This document shows positions 31,776 through 39,972 of a DNA stretch of 44,336 nt, in pieces. The notes beneath the pieces were generated by a model. That model did no database searches, was not told where the DNA came from, and worked only from the letters and a program-made list of their open reading frames with translations. The DNA comes from Pirellula staleyi DSM 6068 (GTDB taxonomy: Bacteria; Planctomycetota; Planctomycetia; Pirellulales; Pirellulaceae): assembly GCA_945875845.1 (NCBI GenBank), contig CAMCMB010000057.1:1-44336 (forward strand), read 5' to 3'. Made by a program: the position numbers and the translations under genes. Every line of letters begins with the position of its first letter. Position 1 is the first letter of the stretch.

Positions 31776-31922
31776 AGTGCTTAAACAAGCGTTCGCTTGA
31801 TTAAGGCACTAAGCACAACGGTATGAGTCTTCGAGTGAAACAAACTGATAGCCGAAGGGCGATAGCCCCGGTTCTCGACGAATGTCGAGCAATTGGAAAA
31901 CCGGGGCTAGCGCCCAACGGCT
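31776..31922. repeat. two palindromes beside the hsdM breakpoint
   Basis: Palindrome A: AGTGCTTAAACAAGCG (31776-31791) with CGCTTGATTAAGGCACT (31794-31810). Palindrome B: AGCCGAAGGGCGATAGCCCC (from 31850, arm to 31873) with 31899-31922, enclosing a perfect small hairpin CTCGAC-GAAT-GTCGAG (31874-31889). A degenerate relative of B's right arm is seen near 40105-40130. They lie between the hsdM remnant and the DUF1080 gene. Confidence 0.75.
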
Positions 31923-31952
31923 AATTGGGTTGAAAAACAGTTGCGGATGTGC

Positions 31953-32954
31953 TTAGTTGGCAGATTTGGATTGAATCCAAATATTTCGGTAAGCGACCGG
32001 ATTTCCGTGATCCTGCAAATAGAGCGGTCCTGGTGTGTTGGATTCCTTGTCCTTGCCCGGTGTGGCCTTGGGCAAGTCCAAATCGCGATGAATGAGGACT
32101 CCGTTGTGTTTAATGGTGACCCTGGCGTTGCTGCTCTTTTCCCCTGACTCGTTGTATTTCGCAGCGGTGAAGTCGATGTCATAGGTTTGCCACGTCAGCG
32201 GCGGGTAGCACATGTTGAGCCTGGGTTTTGCAATTTTGTAGATTCCGCCGCACTCATTGTCTTCGCCCGCGAGTCCAAACGAATCGAGCACCTGCACCTC
32301 GTAGCGTCCTTGAAGATAGACGCCACTATTGCCGCGCCCTTGCCCGGAGTCGCTCGGCTGAAACGGGAGGCGAAACTCGATATGCAAATGATGATCCCCG
32401 AAACGTTCCGTGCTCGACCCTCCTACGCCCAGAAAACCCTCGTCGTTACTTTTCCCGTCCTTGAACTGGTTAGCACCTCCGACTGCAAATAGCACGACAC
32501 CGTCGGCGGGTGGAGCGGCACCGAGTGTCTGACTTTCGCGAACCACTTTGGTTAAAACGCCAAGCTTTTTTCCGTTTTCACCCACGATCGACAGCGACTC
32601 CGGTTTTACGCTCACGCGGATTGCGTCTTGGTTCGCTTCTGCCACTTCCTGTTTTGGTTCGATTTCCGCGTCGAAGACCTTAGAAGGGGTTCCTCCCATG
32701 AATCCTTGGCCGGGCAGACCGCCATCGAGCAGATGAATGGAAATTGTTTTCTCGCTTGTCGCGATGACTTGTGCGCCCCAAGTTCCACCCCATGACTCGA
32801 CGACTCCCATGTATTCTCCTTGGAGCTTGTAGATGGGACCGGCTTTGGACGGCGAGGTGTAGGTTTCACTCCTGGCAATCGACAACGAGAGCATGCTGAA
32901 TGGTAACGTGAGCAAAGCCAACGTCATTGGATAGCGACAGTAAATAGACTTCAT
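31953..32954 (-). CDS. secreted DUF1080 (3-keto-disaccharide hydrolase-like) protein
   Basis: A 333-residue exported protein. The N-terminal 30 residues form a signal peptide ('MTLALLTLPFSMLSLSIARS'). The C-terminal ~190 residues are a DUF1080 jelly-roll of LamG/GH16-like fold: 'DHHLHIEFRLPFQPSDSGQGRGNSGVYLQGRYEVQVLDSFG' in the middle and 'PGPLYLQDHGNPVAYRNIWIQ' at the end are family hallmarks. An N-terminal segment of about 120 residues, with 'GEYMGVVESWGGTWGAQVIA', is shared by many planctomycete members. Some DUF1080 proteins hydrolyse 3-keto-glycosides, so polysaccharide breakdown in the periplasm or outside the cell is plausible but unproven. A 17-bp triple repeat lies just upstream. Confidence 0.9.
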   Translation of the reverse strand: MKSIYCRYPMTLALLTLPFSMLSLSIARSETYTSPSKAGPIYKLQGEYMGVVESWGGTWGAQVIATSEKTISIHLLDGGLPGQGFMGGTPSKVFDAEIEPKQEVAEANQDAIRVSVKPESLSIVGENGKKLGVLTKVVRESQTLGAAPPADGVVLFAVGGANQFKDGKSNDEGFLGVGGSSTERFGDHHLHIEFRLPFQPSDSGQGRGNSGVYLQGRYEVQVLDSFGLAGEDNECGGIYKIAKPRLNMCYPPLTWQTYDIDFTAAKYNESGEKSSNARVTIKHNGVLIHRDLDLPKATPGKDKESNTPGPLYLQDHGNPVAYRNIWIQSKSAN

Positions 32955-33043
32955 GGTTTACACCTTGCGGGTTGGATTATCTTGCTAAACGAGCGGCAGA
33001 CTTGGAAACGACCGAATGTAGATTGGGACCAATGTCCCGATCC

Positions 33044-33094
33044 GTTGTTTGGACGGGACAGTTGTTTGGACGGGACAGTTGTTTGGACGGGACA
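33044..33094. repeat. 17-bp tandem repeat, three perfect copies
   Basis: GTTGTTTGGACGGGACA occurs three times head to tail (33044-33060, 33061-33077, 33078-33094). The array is flanked by GGGACCAATGTCCC (33025-33038) and GGGACAATGGTCCC (33088-33101), which are near-complementary to each other. It lies about 90 bp upstream of the DUF1080 start and just after the esterase stop. Confidence 0.95.
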
Positions 33095-33130
33095 ATGGTC
33101 CCATCTTACCCTCCGTTTCACGGGGTACGT

Positions 33131-33889
33131 TCACCCTGCCGCTTGCGCGACCAAAAGTTTTGCGGCGAGTTCGGTTGCTTCGCTTGGGATGGTGTGCGGC
33201 CCGTTGAACTCCAACAGATCGCCCGTGCATCCGATATCGCGCAGCAATTCGTGAAGCCAACGCCCAGTCGATATAGGCAAGACTTGATCGAGGGTACCGT
33301 GGCTTTGCACGACCGGAACAGATAGCGGTTTGTCTATTGCTGCCTTGCGCCAAAGGGATTCGCAGAGGAGAGCCCCGGAGAAAACGAGCAATCCGATGAC
33401 GGGACCGACGGAGCCTCGAAGAGCCGTATCGACGGATAGCATGGCCCCTTGCGAAAAGCCACCCAGCACCAGTGGCATGTCCAGCCATTTCTGTTTTTCT
33501 TTGCATTGACGGATGCACTCGCACAGAGCTTCACGAGCTTCGTCGATTCCTTCGGGAACCGCATCGCGCATCTTGTCGAATGAATTGGTAGCGCTCATTT
33601 GCATCAACTGGGCCATGTTGAGCCGCCACCAAGCTCTCGCTCCGTACATCCCTTCGTCGCTCAGGTCGATTGGGGCTTCCGGGAAAAGGAAGGCGGACTT
33701 CTGCGAATTCTCGGGAAGATGATGAAGGATTTCTTCAAAGAGTCCTAGGAGATCGGAGCCAGATGCGCCAAACCCATGGCACAGAACGACTAGCGATGTG
33801 GGAACGGACTTGGCAGGACGGATGAGAACGGTGTCCAGTGTTCCGAGTCGCGGTCGCTCCAGGAACCAGGCTTCAGGGTCAAATCGCAT
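33131..33889 (-). CDS. phospholipase/carboxylesterase family alpha/beta hydrolase
   Basis: A 252-residue member of the phospholipase/carboxylesterase family (PF02230). The oxyanion segment 'VVLCHGFGASGSDL' is at 34-46, nucleophile Ser146 in GFSQGA, Asp201 in 'SHGTLDQVLP' and His232 in 'NGPHTIPSE', giving a complete catalytic triad. 'EAPIDLSDEGMYGARAWW' is the usual cap region. There is no signal peptide, so it is cytoplasmic. It probably hydrolyses short-chain carboxylic esters or thioesters. It shares its strand with the DUF1080 gene downstream, but 176 nt and the tandem repeat separate them. Confidence 0.92.
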   Translation of the reverse strand: MRFDPEAWFLERPRLGTLDTVLIRPAKSVPTSLVVLCHGFGASGSDLLGLFEEILHHLPENSQKSAFLFPEAPIDLSDEGMYGARAWWRLNMAQLMQMSATNSFDKMRDAVPEGIDEAREALCECIRQCKEKQKWLDMPLVLGGFSQGAMLSVDTALRGSVGPVIGLLVFSGALLCESLWRKAAIDKPLSVPVVQSHGTLDQVLPISTGRWLHELLRDIGCTGDLLEFNGPHTIPSEATELAAKLLVAQAAG

Positions 33890-33954
33890 AGTGAATAAAT
33901 GCCAATCGGGTTGGCAGGATCGGTGAAACGAGCAGTTGGTCGTGACCCGAAGCT

Positions 33955-34155
33955 TTACCTAAGCTCGCGAAATGCAGTCCACGACATATAGCCGAGGATA
34001 GCAGAGCAGAGCATGAATGCGATATCCATTAGCGTGCTTCGGTAATTAAAAAGCGCGCCCATGCCTCCCAAGCCCATAATAAAATTGACTAGGAACAACA
34101 AAAAGACCAATCCAGCGACCACAAGACCGCCTAGACACAACATTCTGGGCATCAA
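33955..34155 (-). CDS. small two-TM membrane protein (66 aa)
   Basis: Two hydrophobic helices (about 6-29 and 44-60), separated by a short 'FNYRST' loop and ending in 'SWTAFRELR', support a real small membrane protein. It is upstream of the esterase on the same strand, with a 65-nt gap. The function is unknown. Confidence 0.6.
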   Translation of the reverse strand: MMPRMLCLGGLVVAGLVFLLFLVNFIMGLGGMGALFNYRSTLMDIAFMLCSAILGYMSWTAFRELR

Positions 34156-34419
34156 GTACCTCGGCGCTCTTCAGGGATGCTCCCAATAGCTGGGTGGCTG
34201 GTGTGAATCGGGATGTCAGTGCAACAATGCAGCATGGTGATGCTAGGTTATCCTAGCTCTCGAAAGTCCGAATACAGAAATTTGATCTGAAAAGGTTGAC
34301 CAAAGCTCTCAATTGAGACACCTCGCGTCGAGGGCTAGTATAGTTGAACTTTTTTGACTGTCATGGGCCAACTACCAGACGTTTTGTTTTTATCCAAAAA
34401 CCTTTCCATTGGGGACAGA

Positions 34420-35637
34420 ATGGCAGGAATTGCCGCCACATACGAACAAGAAAACAGGGGGCGAGCCTCGCTTCGCAGGCTGATGCCGGTCGTCGAGCGT
34501 TACGCCTATTTCGATCATGCGGCCGTGGGGCCGATGACTCAACCCGCAGCCGAAGCCATCCAAACATGGGTTGAGCAGTCCCGCTGTCACGGGGATGTGC
34601 ACTGGCCGGAATGGTCCGCCGCCGCCGGTCGTTTGCGGTCTTCTGCGGCTCAACTCATCCATGCCAAAACCAGCGAAATCGCCTTAATTCCCAACACTAC
34701 GTTCGGAATCAACGTCGTTGCTCATGGGTACCGATGGAACACCCAATCCACGCGGAAAGACAGCGTGGTCGTACTCGAAAACGAGTTTTCGAGCAATTTA
34801 TTGCCTTGGCTGGCCTTGGAACGCAGGGGCGTCGAGGTGCGAAAGGTTCCCGTGGATCCTAGCGGTGTCGTAAGCATCGACGCCATTCGCCGCGCAATCG
34901 ACAGCACGACTCGGCTGGTCGCGGTGAGTTGGGTCGGATACTTCAGCGGTTTCCGGATGGATTTGGCCAAATTGTGTGAAATGGTGCACTCTGCGGGGGC
35001 CGAATTGTTCGTGGATGCGATCCAAGGACTCGGCGTGTTCAGCCTCAATTCTCAAGAAATTCCAATCGACTACCTGGCTGCCGACGGTCATAAATGGATG
35101 TTGGGTCCCGAAGGCGCCGGCTTCCTTTTCGTTCGGCAAAGCAAATTGGAGGGGCTGGAACCGCTCATGCAAGGCTGGGGATCTTTGCAAATGGCTCATG
35201 ATTTTGGAAACTCGCAAATGGTCCTCAAGGACGATGCATCGCGATACGAAGGCGGGTCGGCCAACCATGTGGGACAAATTGGCTTGTCCGAAAGCCTTCG
35301 TGTTTTGCTCGAGCTAGGTTGCAATCAAAAAAGCAATCCTATCGCGACGGCCGTCCTTGAAAACGCCGCCAAAATCGAGGAAGGGCTCCTTTCGGCTGGG
35401 GCTAGTGTCTTCCGTGCTCGTAGCTCCGATCGCTTGGATGGTGAATGGAGCGATTTGAGCGGTATCATCACTTTCAACGTACCGGGTATGAAACCCATGG
35501 ACGTTCGCAAAAAGCTTCTCGACGAACAAATAGTCGTAAGTGTACGGCACGGACGCTTGCGTGTAGCCACACATGCTTACAATGACCAAAGCGACATCGA
35601 TCGCCTAGTCGATACCATTCGATCACTTAACCCGTAG
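34420..35637 (+). CDS. class V aminotransferase (cysteine-desulfurase/NifS-like)
   Basis: A PLP enzyme of about 405 residues in the NifS/isopenicillin-epimerase-like fold. 'YAYFDHAAVGPMTQPA' near the N-terminus, 'TTFGINVVAHGY', 'VDAIQGLGVF' and the Schiff-base Lys225 in 'ADGHKWMLGPEGAGF' are diagnostic. The C-terminal 'VSVRHGRLRVATHAYN' supplies the phosphate-binding Arg region. A mobile Cys loop, needed for true cysteine desulfurases, is not evident, so a selenocysteine lyase, epimerase or kynureninase-like activity is possible. ATG 34420 follows GGGGACA; the frame is open to TTG 34354 and ATG 34363 also. It heads a five-gene run with gaps of 7-16 nt. Confidence 0.85.
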   Translation: MAGIAATYEQENRGRASLRRLMPVVERYAYFDHAAVGPMTQPAAEAIQTWVEQSRCHGDVHWPEWSAAAGRLRSSAAQLIHAKTSEIALIPNTTFGINVVAHGYRWNTQSTRKDSVVVLENEFSSNLLPWLALERRGVEVRKVPVDPSGVVSIDAIRRAIDSTTRLVAVSWVGYFSGFRMDLAKLCEMVHSAGAELFVDAIQGLGVFSLNSQEIPIDYLAADGHKWMLGPEGAGFLFVRQSKLEGLEPLMQGWGSLQMAHDFGNSQMVLKDDASRYEGGSANHVGQIGLSESLRVLLELGCNQKSNPIATAVLENAAKIEEGLLSAGASVFRARSSDRLDGEWSDLSGIITFNVPGMKPMDVRKKLLDEQIVVSVRHGRLRVATHAYNDQSDIDRLVDTIRSLNP

Positions 35638-35653
35638 AGTAAGCAGCGTTTCC

Positions 35654-36268
35654 ATGAGCACCAACCAAGCAAACTTCGATCCGTACCAACCTGTTAGTGG
35701 GCAAGACGATTTACCGTTGGGGCCGCGCCCGATTCAAGGATTTGTGAAGGTTGTCTGTATCTTTTTTATCGTTCTGGGCGCCTTGGGACTCCTGCAAACG
35801 CTTCAAACGCTAGCCGGGCTTGCAATTTCTATGGCAAATAGTGCGAACGGCGGCCCAGCAACCATAAACCCATTCGCGGGTGCACAGGTCATCGCTCTTT
35901 TGATCGCAACGTTGAATTTTTTCGTTTCCGTCGGCGAGATTATTGGTGGCGTCATGGGTCTCCAACAAAAGCGGCTTGGAGCCCTGTTGATCCGCGGCAT
36001 CTCCGCATTCATGCTCGTATTCAAAATTGTGGAAACGGCATTCACCGCCGTCTTCACGTATCTCAGCATGGATGCAGTCAAAGCACAAGTCATGAAAGAC
36101 ATGCAGAAGCAACCCAATGGCCCCGACATCGATATGGGCTCTTTTTTAGAAATAGGCTTGTTCGTCGGGATCGGTCTCTCCATTGGCTTCGGAGTTTTGA
36201 TGTTTCTGTTTTATCTCTTTTCGTTTTTGACGTTCAACCGACAAAAGACTTTGTCGCAATTCAATTAA
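35654..36268 (+). CDS. four-TM membrane protein, hypothetical
   Basis: A 204-residue protein with four hydrophobic segments at about 31-55, 77-102, 108-135 and 167-195, and a short Pro-rich N-terminus ('NFDPYQPVSGQDDLPLGPRP'), a form common in planctomycete small membrane proteins. It lies 16 nt after the class V aminotransferase and 14 nt before coaD. No function is recognised. Confidence 0.8.
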   Translation: MSTNQANFDPYQPVSGQDDLPLGPRPIQGFVKVVCIFFIVLGALGLLQTLQTLAGLAISMANSANGGPATINPFAGAQVIALLIATLNFFVSVGEIIGGVMGLQQKRLGALLIRGISAFMLVFKIVETAFTAVFTYLSMDAVKAQVMKDMQKQPNGPDIDMGSFLEIGLFVGIGLSIGFGVLMFLFYLFSFLTFNRQKTLSQFN

Positions 36269-36282
36269 AGGAGCGCTCAGCT

Positions 36283-36798
36283 ATGCAATCCGACTTGAGC
36301 CCAACCAAAGCGGTCTACACCGGTACTTTTGACCCGGTGACGCTCGGCCATCTGCATATCATCGAACGCAGCGCCAAGCTCTACTCGACGCTCGTCATCG
36401 GAGTCGGTGTCAATTCCGCGAAGCAGTCTCTATTCAACACAGAAGAGCGCATTGAGTTGCTTCAGCGAGTCACAACCCATCTTCCGAATGTAATTGTCCA
36501 AGCCTTCGATGGTTTAGCGGTCGACTTTGTGCGAGGAATGGGTGCCAAAGTCATGGTGCGAGGGGTGCGACCACTCATGGATATCGCGGCCGAGTTCACC
36601 ATGATGATGGCCAATAGGCAGCTGGACCCCGACATCGAAACAGTATTTCTGATGGCGGACGAAGTCTATGCGCACGTTTCAAGCACGTTGATCAAGCAGA
36701 TCGCCAGCCAAGGTCATGGGCGATCGCTTGAACGTTTCGTCCCAAGCGAAATTATTTTCAGCTTGATGGAAAAAGTTCGATCCTCCGAAAATCCTTGA
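36283..36798 (+). CDS. coaD: phosphopantetheine adenylyltransferase
   Basis: A 171-residue nucleotidyltransferase. 'YTGTFDPVTLGHLHIIERS' carries the TxGH motif (Thr20-Leu-Gly-His23); 'VMVRGVRPLMDIAAEF' and the 'ANRQLDPDIETVFLMAD' block, then 'HVSSTLIKQIASQG' with the ISSTxVK-like motif, complete the CoaD pattern. It transfers AMP from ATP to 4'-phosphopantetheine, the fourth step of coenzyme A synthesis, in the cytoplasm. The start has AAGGAGCG upstream. It is embedded between a membrane-protein gene and a class III aminotransferase with short gaps, suggesting an operon. Confidence 0.95.
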   Translation: MQSDLSPTKAVYTGTFDPVTLGHLHIIERSAKLYSTLVIGVGVNSAKQSLFNTEERIELLQRVTTHLPNVIVQAFDGLAVDFVRGMGAKVMVRGVRPLMDIAAEFTMMMANRQLDPDIETVFLMADEVYAHVSSTLIKQIASQGHGRSLERFVPSEIIFSLMEKVRSSENP

Positions 36799-36805
36799 TC
36801 GTATT

Positions 36806-38107
36806 GTGCCTCAAACCTATCGGCCAAAGGGAGCAGGGCGCTCTCACGATCCCCACGACGGCCTCGTTTTTATTCGTGGGTGCGGAGATACGCTGTGGGA
36901 CGGCAAAGGCAAGGCCTACCTAGACTTCATTTGCGGCTATTCTGCCTTGAATCTCGGTCACGCGCATCCTCGACTCCTCGCGGTCGCACAGACGCAGCTT
37001 TCGCAACTTGCGTTTTGCACTGGCGCCACTCATCCTTGGCGATCCGAGCTCGAAAAAAAACTTGCTCAGCTCGTCGACGGCCCTTCCTTGGAATCAAGCG
37101 AATCGAATTCGAAGGTTTGGTTGAGCTCAACAGGCGCAAGAGCCGTCGAGATCGCTTGGAAGATTGCGTTTGCAAACAGGCCTGGGAAAATAATGCGATT
37201 CCATTTGAGCTATCACGGACGATCGCTTGCGACGGCTCACATAAGCGACACGGGCAATAGCGATGCACTGCGGCATTCTTTTGGCGTCCATCCATCCGTG
37301 GAGGGACCAGAACACTCTTGCGTGATCCCTTTTCCGATGTGTGGCAGCCAATGCGACGGAAAATGCGAGGAATGTGATGCGAGTATGGACGTTGCCAGAC
37401 ATTGGCTCGAGGGCCACAGCGAAGAGACCTCGGCCATGATTTTGGAACCTGCCATCGGTGCGCGCGGGTACTATTTTGCTTGTGGAGCCTACTTTCGCCG
37501 ATTGGTAAAACTCCTGCGCAGTTATGGTGTCCAGGTCATTAGCGACGAAATCCAGATGGGGCTTGGAAGACTGGGCACTATGATTGCGTCGATTGACGAT
37601 GGCTGGAAACCGGATTTCGTTGTTCTCGGCAAATCGCTCGGTGGAGGCATAACACCGATATCGGCGGTCATTGGCGACCGAGATCGCATGGACAAATTGC
37701 CGCAAGGGATCGAAAGCGAGACGTTTGCCGCGAATCCTTTGGCTTGCCGAGTAGCACTGGAAGCGATTTCGGTGTTGAATGATGAATGTGGTACGGCAAG
37801 TATTTCACGCCGTGGCAATTTATTTCGAGAAAGATTGCGGGACTCGATTTCTGCGAACTGCAGCGTGGATGGACGTGGGTTCGCAACCGTGATCGATGTG
37901 TCTGGATTGTCGAACCAAGGTGCTCGGAGTGATGATTCGTCACGCGTTGCTTGGGACTGGGTCTGTCACGCACAAGGACGAGGCCTACTTGTCCATTTGA
38001 CGGGTGTCGAGCGGAATCGAATCGCCATCATTCCTCCGTTGAACGTGGGAGACGTTGCGTTGCAACAAGCCATTGAGATCTTGAGTTCGTTTTGGAAAGT
38101 CAGATAG
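36806..38107 (+). CDS. class III aminotransferase (acetylornithine/ornithine type)
   Basis: A 433-residue PLP-dependent aminotransferase. 'YLDFICGYSALNLGHAHPRLL' opens the fold, 'LSSTGARAVEIAWKIAF' binds the cofactor phosphate, 'VISDEIQMGLGRLG' holds the PLP-Asp, and the Schiff-base Lys276 is in 'LGKSLGGGITPISAV'. Class III enzymes of this size include acetylornithine, ornithine, GABA and lysine aminotransferases, and the sequence does not settle which. A Cys-rich insert (CGSQCDGKCEEC at about 173-190) is unusual and could bind metal. The start is GTG 36806, 7 nt after coaD. The 3' end overlaps an in-frame ATG of the next gene, but that gene probably starts downstream. Confidence 0.87.
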   Translation: MPQTYRPKGAGRSHDPHDGLVFIRGCGDTLWDGKGKAYLDFICGYSALNLGHAHPRLLAVAQTQLSQLAFCTGATHPWRSELEKKLAQLVDGPSLESSESNSKVWLSSTGARAVEIAWKIAFANRPGKIMRFHLSYHGRSLATAHISDTGNSDALRHSFGVHPSVEGPEHSCVIPFPMCGSQCDGKCEECDASMDVARHWLEGHSEETSAMILEPAIGARGYYFACGAYFRRLVKLLRSYGVQVISDEIQMGLGRLGTMIASIDDGWKPDFVVLGKSLGGGITPISAVIGDRDRMDKLPQGIESETFAANPLACRVALEAISVLNDECGTASISRRGNLFRERLRDSISANCSVDGRGFATVIDVSGLSNQGARSDDSSRVAWDWVCHAQGRGLLVHLTGVERNRIAIIPPLNVGDVALQQAIEILSSFWKVR

Positions 38108-38121
38108 GAAACAGGAAAGAA

Positions 38122-38925
38122 ATGTTACTTGGAGAACCGCAACCGAGCCAATACGACTGGAATTTTCAAGTCTTTGGGTTCCCTACTCGAGTCACTTGGC
38201 TTTTTTGGGCTGTGAGCGCCGCGTTGGGCTACAACTCGGCGAGGAACATACAATTCGAATACGCCGCACAAGGAAGCAACGTGCCGTTGGCGGCGCTGCT
38301 CGCGGTTTGGGTAGGGGTCGTCTTCGTTTCGATTCTTGTTCACGAGTTGGGACATGCTCTCGCATTTCGCTATTTCGGCATCCGGTGCCAGATCATTCTC
38401 TATCAGATGGGAGGGCTAGCCGTCCCTGGCGCTGGCATGCTTTGGGGAAATCGAGGTCAGAAGCAACGCCTAACGCACATGGACCAGATCATCATTTCGG
38501 CTGCTGGTCCGGGGATACAATTGTTGTTGGCGGCAGTTGTTGGTTGCACTGCCATCCTTTGTGGAATTTACTCGCGAGATTTTTCATGGTTGACCAATTA
38601 CCTTGCGTTGGAGGTCAGCAAACCGCGAAACCCATACGTCTTTGCCACGGTCCACTTCATGGTCATGGTCAATATCTGGTGGGCCCTGATCAACTTGCTT
38701 CCAATCTATCCTCTCGATGGTGGGCAAATTGCGCAGCATGTCATCGGAATCTTTCGACGCACGAGTGGCTTGATCGAGGCGTACACATTGGGCGCGATCG
38801 CTGGCGTATTGGTCGCGTATTGGTTCTATCAAAGTGGCTCTACGTTCAACGCAATCTTCTTTGCATCGATGGCCTACAGCAACATTCAAGCGTTGCAATC
38901 GAGCAATGGACCTCAAATTTGGTGA
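38122..38925 (+). CDS. M50-family site-2 metalloprotease
   Basis: A 267-residue intramembrane zinc protease of S2P type. HELGH (about 74-78) lies in a hydrophobic segment preceded by 'WVGVVFVSILV', and the second motif is 'NLLPIYPLDGGQ' with the ligand Asp at about 199. 'LYQMGGLAVPG' and 'ISAAGPGIQLLLA' (AGP motif) match the SpoIVFB-like group. Five to six TM segments are expected. Such proteases cut membrane-embedded regulators, here unknown. ATG 38122 was chosen over 38092 because AGGAAAG lies 5-10 nt upstream and the earlier start is inside the preceding gene. A perfect A/T palindrome follows 5 nt after the stop. Confidence 0.92.
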   Translation: MLLGEPQPSQYDWNFQVFGFPTRVTWLFWAVSAALGYNSARNIQFEYAAQGSNVPLAALLAVWVGVVFVSILVHELGHALAFRYFGIRCQIILYQMGGLAVPGAGMLWGNRGQKQRLTHMDQIIISAAGPGIQLLLAAVVGCTAILCGIYSRDFSWLTNYLALEVSKPRNPYVFATVHFMVMVNIWWALINLLPIYPLDGGQIAQHVIGIFRRTSGLIEAYTLGAIAGVLVAYWFYQSGSTFNAIFFASMAYSNIQALQSSNGPQIW

Positions 38926-39687
38926 TCCAACAAAAAAAATTTCAAATTTTTTTTGTGCACGTTGCGATCTGTTTTTCGATGTACCAACATGCTTGAATCA
39001 ACTCGCATGAACGGCCCATTCGACGTCCCGAAATGAGTGCTGCAACCGATCGATGATGCTCGACAATGACCTCGCGTGAATCGTCTTTGCATCGCGCGCA
39101 CGAGACCGAGTCAACAACGCGGTCCGGCGCAGGAGCAATACACTTCAATCAAACGCAAGGTTATGTAGACGCCAATAATTTTATTGGTCTTTTTGATTTT
39201 CTGTTGCATGAAACGATGCGACTCGACAATGCACAAGTGCGCGCAGCCTTGCTGGTTCCATCGACTCGCGTAGGTCATCCTCCCACCCAACAACAGGACG
39301 TTGGTTGGCTCGAGGGAAGCGAAGATCATCGATGTCGTCGCAGTCCTCAACGGCAGAGTCCTGAGCGCTGCGTGCAAGCGATGCGCGCGAAAGAAATTGA
39401 CATCGAGTGGTGGAAAAATGGTTTCATTTATGTGGAAAAATTGTCGAAAAGATGTTGCATTAACTTTCGACTTTTATACAAATAGTCGAGTTGGATGTTG
39501 TTCCTTTGAAGAGATCGCTTTTGGTTGGGTCCTCGATCCGTCGAGAACATGACATGACGTCACCAGCCAAGGCAGTTTCGACAAAGGGTTACTAAGTACC
39601 GGTTGCCGAATACAGCTTGATCATCTACTGCTTCTGATGATTGAGTACTGTGGCGACCAATGTTTTCGCATTTCGGAGGATGTATCC
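38926..39687. other. long intergenic region, no convincing gene
   Basis: The 760-nt gap begins with an A/T palindrome (listed separately). ORFs such as 39066-39485 (+) and 38942-39148 (-) have atypical composition. The minus ORF encodes 'SCARCKDDSREVIVEHHRSVAALISG' in which the composition is at least plausible, but support is weak. The lysine-rich gene's promoter should lie after 39500. Confidence 0.4.
38931..38955. repeat. perfect A/T inverted repeat (12-bp arms, 1-nt centre)
   Basis: The sequence is C-A8-T3, then C, then A3-T8-G. On either strand it forms a stem of A-T pairs ending in U runs. It sits 5 nt after the M50 protease stop and may be a bidirectional terminator-like site, though A/T-only stems are weak. 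Confidence 0.85.
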
Positions 39688-39837
39688 GTGGCCAAGAAAA
39701 AAGCTGTAGCGACGAAGAAGAAGGTAGCTAAGAAGGCTGCCGCCAAGAAGGCAGCAGCACCTAAGAAGGCTGCCACCAAGAAAAAGGTAGCTAAGAAGAA
39801 GGCTGCTAAGAAGACTTCAACGAAGTCTCCTTCGTAA
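39688..39837 (+). CDS. lysine/alanine-rich histone-H1-like small protein
   Basis: A 49-residue protein of repeated (A)KK modules: 'AKKKAVATKKKVAKKAAAKK', 'AAPKKAATKK', 'KVAKKKAAKKTSTKSPS'. It is very basic, with no acidic residues, and resembles the C-terminal tails of histone H1, Hc1/Hc2 and AlgP-like DNA-binding proteins. GTG 39688 with GGAGG at the right distance (39677-39681) is the likely start; the open frame goes back to 39637. It probably binds and compacts DNA or RNA non-specifically in the nucleoid. It is followed by a strong terminator, so it is a monocistronic, possibly highly expressed gene. Confidence 0.82.
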   Translation: MAKKKAVATKKKVAKKAAAKKAAAPKKAATKKKVAKKKAAKKTSTKSPS

Positions 39838-39901
39838 TTCCGTTGCTCTGCTAGAGCACTCGGCTTCTTGTCGAGATTCTGCTCGAAGCAACAAAAGTTA
39901 G

Positions 39902-39933
39902 ACCGCCGAGGTTCATCCTCGGCGGTTTTTTTT
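39902..39933 (+). terminator. intrinsic terminator
   Basis: ACCGCCGAGG (39902-39911) pairs perfectly with CCTCGGCGGT (39917-39926) around loop TTCAT, followed by eight T residues (39926-39933). It is the clearest rho-independent terminator in the window and ends the lysine-rich gene transcript. Confidence 0.93.
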
Positions 39934-39972
39934 GCTTATACCCTAAGATTTAATCAGCGGAACGCGCTGGCG

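Noticed and set aside
30681-31784. 367-codon plus-strand ORF across the hsdM-hsdS gap
   Set aside because: It is antisense to the HsdM remnant and to palindromic repeats; the HsdM similarity on the minus strand is clear.
38942-39148. 68-codon minus-strand ORF ending in the A/T palindrome
   Set aside because: Composition is passable but there is no start signal or similarity I recognise; kept out as unsupported.
39066-39485. 139-codon plus-strand ORF in the gap before the lysine-rich gene
   Set aside because: Odd amino-acid composition with no motif or ribosome-binding site; overlaps other weak ORFs.
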